Source of the DNA: Litchfieldella anticariensis FP35 = DSM 16096
GTDB lineage: Bacteria; Pseudomonadota; Gammaproteobacteria; Pseudomonadales; Halomonadaceae
Assembly (NCBI RefSeq): GCF_000409775.1
Contig: NZ_KE332377.1
Coordinates: forward strand, 1,026,073 to 1,090,072
Direction of reading: 5' to 3'
Length of the DNA: 64,000 nt
The notes beneath the pieces are model-generated. The model was not told the origin of the DNA, searched no databases, and was given only the letters and a program-made list of their open reading frames with translations. A program made the position numbers and the translations under genes. This document shows positions 31,411 to 39,943 of the stretch, one piece after another (position 1 is the stretch's first letter; every line of letters begins with the position of its first letter).

Positions 31411-32046
31411 ATGCTGGAACTGATCACCAACAACGAGATACTTGCCGCTATCGTGGCATTGCTGGGCCTGGCAGCCGCCTTTGGCGCACTGCTGGGTTTC
31501 GCTGCCGAGCGTTTCAAGGTCGAAGGCGATCCGGTAGTGGAGAAGATCGACGCTCTGCTTCCTCAAACCCAGTGCGGCCAGTGCGGCTACCCTGGTTGCC
31601 GCCCCTATGCCGAGGCGATCAGCCAGGGTGATGAAATCAATAAATGCCCGCCAGGGGGCGACACCACCATCGCGGCACTGGCCGACCTGCTAGGTCGTGA
31701 GCCCAAGCCGTTGGATGGCGAGGCACAGGACATACCCAAAGTCGCTTATATCCACGAAGACGAGTGTATCGGCTGTACCAAGTGCATTCAGGCCTGCCCG
31801 GTGGATGCCATTCTCGGTGCTGCGCGACACATGCATACGGTGATCGAATCCGAATGCACCGGTTGCGACCTGTGCGTGGACCCCTGTCCGGTGGACTGCA
31901 TCGACATGCTGCCCCGCCAGCGCACCCCGGATGAATGGTATTGGCCACTGCCCGACGGCCCCGGTCACCGTCCAACCAGCGTCACGCCGACGCTGATCGC
32001 CACCGATCGCGTATCGGCTATCGGCCAGGGAGCGGGCCATGGCTAA
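31411..32046 (+). CDS. rsxB: Electron transport complex subunit RsxB/RnfB (ferredoxin-like)
   Basis: 211 residues: an N-terminal membrane helix ([20 protein letters not shown]), a four-Cys cluster motif ([18 protein letters not shown]) and two 4Fe-4S ferredoxin motifs ([24 protein letters not shown]). It carries electrons into the complex on the cytoplasmic side. A 30-nt gap follows rsxA, and its 3' end overlaps rsxC by 8 nt. Confidence 0.96.
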   Translation: MLELITNNEILAAIVALLGLAAAFGALLGFAAERFKVEGDPVVEKIDALLPQTQCGQCGYPGCRPYAEAISQGDEINKCPPGGDTTIAALADLLGREPKPLDGEAQDIPKVAYIHEDECIGCTKCIQACPVDAILGAARHMHTVIESECTGCDLCVDPCPVDCIDMLPRQRTPDEWYWPLPDGPGHRPTSVTPTLIATDRVSAIGQGAGHG

Positions 32047-33772
32047 GGCGTTCGACTTTCCCGGCGGCATTCACCCGCCACAGCGCAAGGCGCTTTCGAC
32101 CCGTACTCCCTTGATTCAAGCGGCACTGCCAACCCATGTGGTGCTGCCCATGGACCAACACATCGGCAACCCCGCCGAGCCTTGCGTCGAAATCGGCCAG
32201 CGCGTGCGCACCGGCGAACGGGTGGCCCTGGCCCAGGGCATGATCTCGGCGGATGTCCATGCCAGCATCACTGGCACCGTCACCGCCATCGAAGAGCACC
32301 CGATACCGCACCCCTCACAGGGTAAGCGGCTGTGTGTAGTGATCGAACGCGACCCTAATGGCGACGATGATTGGTGCCGAATGCCTCCTCTCGACTGGCG
32401 CCATGCCGATGAGGACACCCTGCTCGAACGCCTTCGCCACTCCGGTGTGGTCGGCCTTGGCGGCGCCGGTTTTCCCACTCAGATCAAAGCGCGCGTGCGC
32501 GAGTTGCACGCGATCGATACGCTGCTGGTCAATGCCGCCGAGTGCGAGCCCTATATCACCGCCGACGACTTGACCCTGCGTACCTACCCCGACGACGTTA
32601 TCGAAGGGGCTCAGCTATTCGCTCGTTTATGCGGCGCCGAGCGTATCCTGATCGGCATCGAGGACAACAAGCCCGAAGCGGTCGAGGCTCTGAATGAGTC
32701 CCTACGTCGTCATGCCGAAGACAGTGTTCCCATCGAACTGAAAATCATCGCGACACGCTACCCAAGTGGCGGCGAGAAGCAGTTGATCAAGCGACTGCTG
32801 AATCGCGAAGTGCCCAGCCATGGCCTGCCGGCCGATGTCGGTGTGCTATGCCACAATCCGGGTACCTTGCGTGCGGCTGTGCGTGCGGTACGCGACGGCG
32901 AACCGCTGATCTCGCGTGTTGTGACCTTGACCGGCGAGGCCTTGGCCCGCCCCGGCAACGTCGAGGCACGCCTGGGTACCTCCATGCACGAACTGCTGAA
33001 CGCCGCGGGCCTGAAAGAAGACGAACTGGCACGGTTGGTAATGGGGGGCCCGATGATGGGATTCGCTCTCGACACTACGGCCCTGCCCTTGGCCAAGACC
33101 ACTAACTGCCTGATCGCCGCTACTGAGCACGAATTGCCCGCGCCGCCCAAGGAACAGCCCTGTATTCGTTGCGCCGCCTGCGAACAGGTCTGCCCGGCCT
33201 CACTGCTGCCCCAGCAGCTTTACTGGTTTGCCAAGGCTCGCGAGCACGACAAGGCAGAGCTATTCAACCTGTTCGACTGCATCGAATGCGGTGCCTGCAG
33301 CTATGTATGCCCTAGTCACATCCCGCTAGTGCAGTACTACCAGGCCGCCAAGGGCGAAATTCGTGAACGGCGCCGCGAAGCCCATAAGGCCGAACACGCT
33401 CGACATCGCTTCGAATTTCGTCAGGCTCGCCTCGCCCATGAAGCGGCCGAGAAAGAGGCCAAGCGCCAAGCCCGTGCCCAAGCGGCTTCACGCGTGGCGG
33501 CACGTACCGCCCAGCCGTCGCGTCAGGAACCCCGAGGAGAGGATGCCGCGACGGCCAAGGAACAGGTCAAGCAATTGCGCATCGCCCAGGCTGCCGCCAA
33601 GGCGGCACTGCGCAAGGCCGAGAAAGCACTGGCCAGGGCCAGCGAAGCCGGTGAAGGTGAACTCGACGATCTCGAGGTTCAAGTCGCCACCGCCAGGGAG
33701 AACCTACAGGCCACCGAGGCTCGGCTGGCTGCTGCCCAGAAGGACGAACAGCAGGGAGAGCCACGCCAATGA
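32039..33772 (+). CDS. rsxC: Electron transport complex subunit RsxC/RnfC
   Basis: 577 residues. The N-terminal and middle parts give the NADH/FMN-binding domain ([31 protein letters not shown]), followed by two 4Fe-4S motifs ([24 protein letters not shown]). After residue 440 comes a long Ala/Arg/Lys/Glu-rich helical tail, as in many proteobacterial RsxC proteins. It is the NADH-facing peripheral subunit. Its stop overlaps the rsxD start by 4 nt. Confidence 0.96.
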   Translation: MAKAFDFPGGIHPPQRKALSTRTPLIQAALPTHVVLPMDQHIGNPAEPCVEIGQRVRTGERVALAQGMISADVHASITGTVTAIEEHPIPHPSQGKRLCVVIERDPNGDDDWCRMPPLDWRHADEDTLLERLRHSGVVGLGGAGFPTQIKARVRELHAIDTLLVNAAECEPYITADDLTLRTYPDDVIEGAQLFARLCGAERILIGIEDNKPEAVEALNESLRRHAEDSVPIELKIIATRYPSGGEKQLIKRLLNREVPSHGLPADVGVLCHNPGTLRAAVRAVRDGEPLISRVVTLTGEALARPGNVEARLGTSMHELLNAAGLKEDELARLVMGGPMMGFALDTTALPLAKTTNCLIAATEHELPAPPKEQPCIRCAACEQVCPASLLPQQLYWFAKAREHDKAELFNLFDCIECGACSYVCPSHIPLVQYYQAAKGEIRERRREAHKAEHARHRFEFRQARLAHEAAEKEAKRQARAQAASRVAARTAQPSRQEPRGEDAATAKEQVKQLRIAQAAAKAALRKAEKALARASEAGEGELDDLEVQVATARENLQATEARLAAAQKDEQQGEPRQ

Positions 33773-34848
33773 GCCTGATGCATGCCAGTGTCGAACCGGC
33801 ACGCCTACCCCCCTCCTCTGGCCAGGTGATGGCCTGGCTGTTGCTAGCCACGCTTCCCGGTATCGCCACACTCGCTTGGCATTTCGGCTGGGGAGTGCTG
33901 ACCAACGTGCTGACTGCCGCTGCCTTCGGCGTAGCGTTGGAGGCACTGATACTCAAGCTGCGTGGACGTTCGCCCAGTGCCACGCTGCGTGACAACAGCG
34001 CCCTGGTCACCGCGGTGCTGCTGGGCGTTTCATTGCCACCCGGTTCGAGTTGGTGGTTGATTCTGGTGGGCATGGTGGCAGCCATCGTGATTGCCAAGCA
34101 GCTCTTTGGCGGGCTGGGCCACAATCCCTTCAATCCTGCCATGGTCGGTTACGCTCTGTTGTTGGTCGCGTTTCCGCTGCCTATGACCCAATGGGCGGCT
34201 CCGCATGGGTTGTTTGGCCCCGACGCCATGTCACTTCCCGATGCACTGCAGTTGCTGGCCGGGCTCGACGGGAACCAAGGGCTGGATGGCATGAGTGGTG
34301 CCACCCCACTGGATGCCTTCAAGCACAAGCCCGAGACCCTGATGGCTAGTGAATTCTGGGCATCGTCACCGCTCCCGGAAGGCGCTATGGGCGCTTGGCG
34401 CGCCGTGGCACTAGCCTGGCTCGCCGGAGGCGCCCTGCTGCTCTACAAGCGCCTGATCAGCTGGCATATCCCGGTTGCCATGTTGGGCGCCATGGCGGCG
34501 ATTGCCACGCTGCTCTACGGTGTGGACCCCAGCCACTACGGCTCTCCTCTGTTCCACCTTCTGGGTGGCGCCGCCATCTTCGGCGCTTTCTTCATTGCCA
34601 CCGACCCGGTCAGTGCCGCCACCAGTCGCAAGGGCAAGCTCTATTATGGTGCCGGCGTCGGTATCCTGGTGATGATCATCCGCACTACCGGCGCATATCC
34701 CGATGCCGTGGCCTTTGCCGTATTGCTGATGAACTTCGCCGTGCCCTTCATCGACTACTACACCCAGCCGCGCACCTATGGGCACCGTGCCCCCACTCGT
34801 GGCATCAAGGTCAAGCAACTCGACGACGACCTGGAGGAGCCACGATGA
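33769..34848 (+). CDS. rsxD: Electron transport complex subunit RsxD/RnfD
   Basis: 359 residues with eight to nine membrane helices. The covalent FMN site lies in GLDGMSGATPLDAFKH (Thr of SGAT), the analogue of NqrB. It also has HNPFNPAMVGYALLLVAFPL and ATDPVSAATSRKGKLYYGAG. It handles electron transfer through the membrane and probably ion movement. The ATGA overlap with rsxG indicates coupled translation. Confidence 0.96.
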   Translation: MSLMHASVEPARLPPSSGQVMAWLLLATLPGIATLAWHFGWGVLTNVLTAAAFGVALEALILKLRGRSPSATLRDNSALVTAVLLGVSLPPGSSWWLILVGMVAAIVIAKQLFGGLGHNPFNPAMVGYALLLVAFPLPMTQWAAPHGLFGPDAMSLPDALQLLAGLDGNQGLDGMSGATPLDAFKHKPETLMASEFWASSPLPEGAMGAWRAVALAWLAGGALLLYKRLISWHIPVAMLGAMAAIATLLYGVDPSHYGSPLFHLLGGAAIFGAFFIATDPVSAATSRKGKLYYGAGVGILVMIIRTTGAYPDAVAFAVLLMNFAVPFIDYYTQPRTYGHRAPTRGIKVKQLDDDLEEPR

Positions 34849-35513
34849 CAGCGCCAGCGCAACCCCCCAAGCGTTCCATTGGCCGCGCCATTCTGCGTTC
34901 TGCCCTGGGGCTAGGGTTGTTCGCCGTCGTCACCGCCGGGATAGTCGCCGGTACTCGGGCACTGACCGCGGAGCGCATCGCCGACAACCGCCAGGCCAGC
35001 GAGTACCGCATGCTCCGGGAGGTACTTCCCGAGGAGTTGCGTGATGTACCGATCGAGACGCTGCTGGACAATGTCGTGACACTGCCGGCCAGCGAAGCCG
35101 TGGGCCAACGCCAGCTCTTCCGTGGCTGGCGAATAGAAAGCAGCGAGAAGACAGTATTGATCATGCCGGTGGTGGCCACAGGAGGCTACAGCGGTGATAT
35201 TCATTTGCTGGTCGGTATTGATCAGCAAGGTCGTGTCACCGGTGTGCGCGTGACCCGTCATCAGGAAACCCCGGGGCTTGGCGACAAGATCGAGCGGCGC
35301 AAGAGCGATTGGATCACTCGCTTCAATGGCCGCTCGCTGGAAGATCCTGCCTCCGGTAATTGGGCTGTGACCAAGGACGGCGGTGAATTCGATGCGTTCA
35401 CCGGCGCCACCATTACTCCCCGGGCAGTGGTCAGGGCGGTAAAACGTAGTCTGGAATATGTCGAGGCGGAGAGAAGCGCTCTATTTCAGGCCGATCAGGA
35501 GAACCAGCCATGA
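34845..35513 (+). CDS. rsxG: Electron transport complex subunit RsxG/RnfG
   Basis: 222 residues. One N-terminal membrane helix ([20 protein letters not shown]) and a periplasmic FMN-binding domain. The flavin is attached by phosphoester bond to the Thr in [13 protein letters not shown], the family's [ST]GATxT site. [17 protein letters not shown] is another conserved block. The correct start is the ATG at 34845 overlapping the rsxD stop. Confidence 0.96.
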   Translation: MTAPAQPPKRSIGRAILRSALGLGLFAVVTAGIVAGTRALTAERIADNRQASEYRMLREVLPEELRDVPIETLLDNVVTLPASEAVGQRQLFRGWRIESSEKTVLIMPVVATGGYSGDIHLLVGIDQQGRVTGVRVTRHQETPGLGDKIERRKSDWITRFNGRSLEDPASGNWAVTKDGGEFDAFTGATITPRAVVRAVKRSLEYVEAERSALFQADQENQP

Positions 35514-36214
35514 GCCAGTTCAACGAGCTCGTCAAGAATGGCTTGTGGGCCAACAATCCCGCCCTGGTGCAGTTACTGGGCCTGTGCCCCCTTCTGGCCG
35601 TTACCAACAGCGTGGTCAATGCCTTGGGCCTGGGGCTTGCGACCCTGCTGGTGTTGATGGGCTCGAATATCTCGGTGTCGTTGATTCGCCGCCGCGTAGC
35701 CAGCAATGTGCGTCTGCCGGCCTTCGTGATGATCATCGCCGCCTTCGTCACCTGCGCCGACCTGCTGATGCAGGCCTATACGTTCGAACTGCATCAGATT
35801 CTTGGCATCTTCATTCCCCTTATCGTCACCAACTGTGCGATTCTCGGCCGTGCCGATGCCTTCGCCTCGAAGAATCCACTACTGCCCGCCGCCACCGACG
35901 GCCTGATGATGGGGCTTGGTTTCGGTGCCGTACTGGTGCTGTTGGGTAGTCTGCGAGAACTGTTCGGCCAAGGTACCCTGTTCGCCGACATGGACCTGCT
36001 GCTGGGCCCGGCAGCAGCCAACTGGCAAGTCACGGTGTTCCCGAATTACGATTTCCTGTTCCTGGTGCTACCGCCCGGCGCCTTCTTCGCTACCGGATTG
36101 CTGATCGCGCTGAAGAATATTATCGACGATCGTCTGGAGCGCCGTCGCCGGCTGCGCCAGGCCGACCAGCCCAAGGAAAGTCGCCGGGTACGCGTCACCG
36201 GCACCATTCGTTAA
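35510..36214 (+). CDS. rsxE: Electron transport complex subunit RsxE/RnfE
   Basis: 234 residues, six membrane helices, homologous to RsxA ([40 protein letters not shown]). It pairs with RsxA around a membrane Fe-S centre. A basic C-terminus ([11 protein letters not shown]) faces the cytoplasm. The ATGA overlap with rsxG continues the coupled series, and nth begins 10 nt after its stop. Confidence 0.96.
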   Translation: MSQFNELVKNGLWANNPALVQLLGLCPLLAVTNSVVNALGLGLATLLVLMGSNISVSLIRRRVASNVRLPAFVMIIAAFVTCADLLMQAYTFELHQILGIFIPLIVTNCAILGRADAFASKNPLLPAATDGLMMGLGFGAVLVLLGSLRELFGQGTLFADMDLLLGPAAANWQVTVFPNYDFLFLVLPPGAFFATGLLIALKNIIDDRLERRRRLRQADQPKESRRVRVTGTIR

Positions 36215-36224
36215 CGGACGAGAC

Positions 36225-36863
36225 ATGAACGCCCAGAAACGCTACGAGATCTTCGCGCGACTGCGCGAGCACATGCCCGAACCGACCACTGAGCTGAACT
36301 GGAGTACACCCTTCGAGCTGCTGACGGCTGTGCTGCTTTCCGCTCAGGCTACCGATGTCGGTGTCAACAAGGCCACCGCGCGACTGTACCCAGTGGCCAA
36401 TACCCCGCAAGGCATCCTCGATCTCGGCCTCGACGGCCTCAAGGAGCACATCAAGACCATCGGCTTGTACAACACCAAGGCCGAGAACCTGATGAAGACC
36501 TGCCAGATCCTGGTCGATCAGTTCGACGGCGAAGTGCCGCAGACCCGGTCCGCCCTGGAGGCCTTGCCCGGCGTGGGCCGCAAGACCGCCAACGTGATTC
36601 TCAATACCGCCTTCGGCCAGCCGACCATTGCCGTCGACACACATATCTTCCGCGTCTCCAACCGTACGCGCATCGCACCGGGCAAGAACGTGATCGAGGT
36701 CGAGCAAAAGCTGATGCGCCACGTGCCCAAGGAATTCCGCCAGGACGCTCACCATTGGCTGATCCTGCATGGTCGCTATACCTGCGTGGCACGCAGACCT
36801 CGCTGCGGTAGCTGCGTGATCGAGGACCTGTGCGAGTACCCTGACAAAGTGGACATCGCCTGA
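36225..36863 (+). CDS. nth: Endonuclease III
   Basis: 212 residues, full length. The helix-hairpin-helix is ALPGVGRKTANVIL with catalytic Lys near 120; the catalytic Asp is in VDTHIFRVSNR near 138. The 4Fe-4S loop is CVARRPRCGSCVIEDLC at the C-terminus. It removes oxidised pyrimidines and nicks abasic sites. Its position at the end of the rsx operon is shared with many gammaproteobacteria, and the genes are probably cotranscribed. Confidence 0.97.
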   Translation: MNAQKRYEIFARLREHMPEPTTELNWSTPFELLTAVLLSAQATDVGVNKATARLYPVANTPQGILDLGLDGLKEHIKTIGLYNTKAENLMKTCQILVDQFDGEVPQTRSALEALPGVGRKTANVILNTAFGQPTIAVDTHIFRVSNRTRIAPGKNVIEVEQKLMRHVPKEFRQDAHHWLILHGRYTCVARRPRCGSCVIEDLCEYPDKVDIA

Positions 36864-36865
36864 CC

Positions 36866-37615
36866 ATGAACTGGCTCAAGTACCTGCTGCTGCCGCCAGT
36901 GGTCAACGTACTGCTGGCATTGCTCGGCGCCCTGCTGTGGCGTCGCATGCCCTGGTTCGGTGGGCCACTGATGGCGCTTGGGGTCATCGGTCTGCTGTTT
37001 TTGGCCACGCCGGTGGCCAGTCACTGGCTGCGACAAGGACTGGAACCCAGCCACCCGATCGATACTGCCGAGTTGCAGCAGGCTGGTGCAATCGTGATCC
37101 TGGGTGGTGGACGCGACTTCGAAGCGCCGGAATTCGGCTGGGGTGATGCCCCTAGCAATGCCACTTGGCGGCGTTTGGCCTATGGTGCCAAGCTGCATCG
37201 CGACAGCGGTTTGCCAATTCTGGTCAGCGGGGGCCGGCTGGATGACGACAACGTCCCGGAAGCCGAATTGATGGCCGTTGCCCTGCGTGAGGTGTTTGGT
37301 GTTCCGACCGCATGGCAAGAGGGACGAAGCCAAACCACGGCGGAAAATGCCCGCTATAGCGCCGAACTCCTGCAAGCCGCTGGGATCCAGCGAGTGGCAC
37401 TGGTTTCGCAGGCATGGCACCTACCTCGCGCTGTACCGGAATTCACCCGTGCCGGGCTAGAGGTGATCCCCGCCCCCACCGAGTTCGCCAGCCCACCACC
37501 AGACGGCCTACGCGCCTGGCTACCCCGCGCCTACCATCTGCGCCAAAGCAGTCAGGCGTTGCACGAGTGGTTGGGACGTGGTGTATATGAACTGCGCAAA
37601 ACCCTCTTCCGTTAA
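36866..37615 (+). CDS. YdcF/ElyC family (DUF218) protein
   Basis: 249 residues: two N-terminal membrane helices (VVNVLLALLGALLWRRMPWF; LMALGVIGLLFLATPVASHW), then the DUF218 domain (AIVILGGGRDFEAPEFGWGD; LPILVSGGRLDDDNVPEAEL; TTAENARYSAELLQAAGIQR). ElyC-type members act in envelope biogenesis under stress. It begins 2 nt after the nth stop, so it is the last gene of the operon, and its end overlaps the convergent gene by 4 nt. Confidence 0.85.
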   Translation: MNWLKYLLLPPVVNVLLALLGALLWRRMPWFGGPLMALGVIGLLFLATPVASHWLRQGLEPSHPIDTAELQQAGAIVILGGGRDFEAPEFGWGDAPSNATWRRLAYGAKLHRDSGLPILVSGGRLDDDNVPEAELMAVALREVFGVPTAWQEGRSQTTAENARYSAELLQAAGIQRVALVSQAWHLPRAVPEFTRAGLEVIPAPTEFASPPPDGLRAWLPRAYHLRQSSQALHEWLGRGVYELRKTLFR

Positions 37616-38676
37616 ATGTTGTCTGAGCCCATTAGCAACCGGCAATAGACATCACGCAGATGCGGCCATTCCCAAGCCCTGGTATCAAGCGGCGCGGGGC
37701 GAGCATCGGGATATGTCAGCCAACGCTCGAGGTGGACCTCGAGGTCGTGCCGGGTTCCGTCATAGCGATACTCGCGTGGATAGAGTTCAGGGAAGCACAA
37801 GCGATCGGGTACCAACGGCAAGCAGCCACGTTGCGCAGCTTCCATGATCGATAGCCCCTGGAACTCGTGAAAAGTGGTGGAGACCACGATATCGGCACCT
37901 TCGAGTATCTCTCGGTAGGTGGCCCCGGGCTGCGGCCCCCAGCACAACAGATGCCCTTTCAGCCAGGCATGGGCGGCTTCGAATATCTCAGGCTGCTGGC
38001 GGAAGCGTTGGCCCATCACCGCTACCTCGAAATCGATCCCGCGGGTTTTCAGCCCATGCAGTGCCTGAAAGAAATCATCGGGATTCTTGTCGTATTCCCA
38101 GCGATGATTCCAAACGATGCGCCGCCCCCGTTTGGGAGGCATCGCCTCGTTGAGCGGCTCGATAGGCACGGGTACCACGCAGGCGTCGCGCGCCAACCGA
38201 TCCAATGTGGCCCCGATGCGCACCTTCTCCGGCATGCGTTTGAGAAATCGGCGAACGCCGCCGAGAAAACTGTCGCGATTATAGGTGGTGTTGAAGACCA
38301 CCTGATCCGCCGCGAGTGCCGAATAGAGGTTGACCATTTGCGCCTCGACTTCGGATTTCCGCTCGGCAGAAAGCGGGTAGGCGAACTGGTTCTCATGGAA
38401 ATAGACGATCTTGCGTGCACGCCCCAAATGCGGATGGAGTCCCACTAGCGTCGCCAGATCGACCATCGACGTGGCCAGAATCACGTCGTAGTGCCGTTCC
38501 AGTACATCGGATGCGTCGAGCGTCCAAGTCAGCGGGTTGCCGCGAATCCGCCAACTGAAGTGGCGAGGGGGCAGCTCCAGCAGTTGCCAGTCAATGGCAT
38601 CGACATGACGGCAAATCCCTTGTGCCCAATGCTGGTGGCTAACGGCTGCATAGGCCGATAACAATAACCCTTTCAT
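37612..38676 (-). CDS. tRNA-queuosine alpha-mannosyltransferase-like glycosyltransferase (DUF3524)
   Basis: 354 residues. The N-terminal DUF3524 domain is recognisable by LLLSAYAAVSHQHWAQGICR, RGNPLTW and YFHENQFAYPLSAERKSEVE; the C-terminal GT4-like half has VWNHRWEYDKNPDDFFQALH and ADIVVSTTFHEFQGLSIMEA (E-x7-E type). The family is that of the vertebrate QTMAN enzyme that mannosylates queuosine in tRNA-Asp; bacterial members are presumed to act on tRNA also, but this is inference. Its start touches the arsA remnant. Confidence 0.75.
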   Translation of the reverse strand: MKGLLLSAYAAVSHQHWAQGICRHVDAIDWQLLELPPRHFSWRIRGNPLTWTLDASDVLERHYDVILATSMVDLATLVGLHPHLGRARKIVYFHENQFAYPLSAERKSEVEAQMVNLYSALAADQVVFNTTYNRDSFLGGVRRFLKRMPEKVRIGATLDRLARDACVVPVPIEPLNEAMPPKRGRRIVWNHRWEYDKNPDDFFQALHGLKTRGIDFEVAVMGQRFRQQPEIFEAAHAWLKGHLLCWGPQPGATYREILEGADIVVSTTFHEFQGLSIMEAAQRGCLPLVPDRLCFPELYPREYRYDGTRHDLEVHLERWLTYPDARPAPLDTRAWEWPHLRDVYCRLLMGSDNI

Positions 38677-39080
38677 TAGAATCCCGCCGCCTCCAGTCGA
38701 CTGGCCAGGTCGTCGAGGATCTCCAAGCCATGTACATCGGTGGGCAGCAACGGTAACCGAGGGCGAGGCAGGCGCGCAAATTCATTATCGATGCGCGCCA
38801 GATAGCTGGCTTCCTGCTCGCGGCGGCGACGCAGGAACTCGCCGTCGGCCTCTTCGGGAATCACCCGATTGACCAGTGTCGCGGCAACCGGAATCCTGGC
38901 CGCTTCCAATGCTTCCACGGCACGCGCGGTCTCGAGAATCGGCAGGCGCTCCGGGGTCAATACGAACAGGAAGCTGCTCTCCTCGGTATTCTCGAGGCAA
39001 CGGCACGCTCGATGAGGTACATCCCCAAGCTCACGCTCGAAGACATCACCCTCGAGACTTTTCCAACCAAAATACGTCAA
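38676..39080 (-). pseudogene. ArsA-type ATPase, C-terminal remnant
   Basis: About 120 residues match the C-terminal part of an ArsA/GET3-like ATPase (SSFLFVLTPERLPILETARA; IPVAATLVNRVIPEEADGEF; ASYLARIDNEFARLPRPRLP). The P-loop, switch regions and most of the domain are missing, and the first 20 residues (MTYFGWKSLEGDVFEREL) do not fit the family. It is the 3' end of a gene truncated near 39020. It shares its stop with the start region of the mannosyltransferase-like gene, so an intact operon probably existed. Confidence 0.7.
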
Positions 39081-39160
39081 AAGTCGAAAGGCATACGAAC
39101 AGCGGCACGGATACGCTGCGAAAAAGGAACCTTGTCGAGTCGTCGCACATCCGAGGAAAT

Positions 39161-39442
39161 ATGGAAGACTTCTGGTTACCGCTAGGTATGGCCGCCACCT
39201 TTGGCGCCTTTACCGGCGCCTTATTCCGTTTGACCCGCAAGCCGGGCTACGAGCGCCCTTTCGTATTCCCTCTGCTGGGCCTGGTAGCAGGCTTTACAGC
39301 CTTCTTCATTCATCTGGTACTGGTATGGATTGCCAATGCCCCGGATTGGCTGCTACCCGTGCTGGTGGTATTGCAGGTATGGCTATGGCTGGGACCTTTT
39401 GGCCCCAAGTTCAAGACGCGTAACGAAGAAAACGGCCATTGA
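39161..39442 (+). CDS. Small membrane protein, unknown
   Basis: 93 residues with three hydrophobic helices (LPLGMAATFGAFTGALFRL; PFVFPLLGLVAGFTAFFIHL; LLPVLVVLQVWLWLGPFG) and a charged C-terminus. The ATG at 39161 follows GAGGAAAT. No family is recognised. It stands alone between the arsA remnant and the receiver-kinase operon; the codon use is like that of the core genes. Confidence 0.6.
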   Translation: MEDFWLPLGMAATFGAFTGALFRLTRKPGYERPFVFPLLGLVAGFTAFFIHLVLVWIANAPDWLLPVLVVLQVWLWLGPFGPKFKTRNEENGH

Positions 39443-39571
39443 AGGCGCTATCGACCATGACCTGACAACGGTGCTCTCTGGCCGCGTCCCGCTGTGTTCT
39501 GCCAAGGTCGTCTTTCCCGCACTCGGCAAGCCCCACTAGACTGCCAGTAACGGCAGGTAAAGGAGAGGCGA

Positions 39572-39943
39572 ATGCCCAGGGTATTGGTGGTGGATGACGA
39601 ACCCAACATCGTGCTGTCACTGGAATTCCTGATGCAGCAGGCGGGTTTCGACGTGGTAACCGCTGGCGACGGTGAACAGGCGTTGGCCCGCGTCGCCGAA
39701 CAGGCACCTGACCTGATCCTGCTGGATATCAGCTTACCTGGTATCAGTGGCTTCGATGTCCTGGAGCAGTTACGTGCCGACCCTGTCCACGCACGGCTAC
39801 CGATCATCATGCTGACCGCTCATGGGCGTGAAGTGGAACGCGAGAAAGGTATGGCGCTGGGGGCCGATGACTATGTCACCAAACCGTTTTCCACCCAAGC
39901 GCTGGTCGACAAGGTCCAGGCGTTGCTAGACGAGGCACGCTAG
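39572..39943 (+). CDS. Single-domain response regulator (CheY-like)
   Basis: 123 residues, receiver domain only: acidic pair VVDDEPN near residue 8, phosphate acceptor Asp in LILLDISLPG near 52, Thr in MLTAHG and Lys in VTKPFS near 104. There is no output domain. AAAGGAGAGGCGA precedes the ATG. Its stop is immediately followed by the ATG of the next gene, so it is the first of a four-gene coupled operon and may be phosphorylated by the symporter-kinase. Confidence 0.9.
   Translation: MPRVLVVDDEPNIVLSLEFLMQQAGFDVVTAGDGEQALARVAEQAPDLILLDISLPGISGFDVLEQLRADPVHARLPIIMLTAHGREVEREKGMALGADDYVTKPFSTQALVDKVQALLDEAR

Noticed and set aside
34395-34844. In-frame upstream extension of rsxG
   Set aside because: The extension lies in rsxD out of frame; the ATGA overlap at 34845 and family length set the start.
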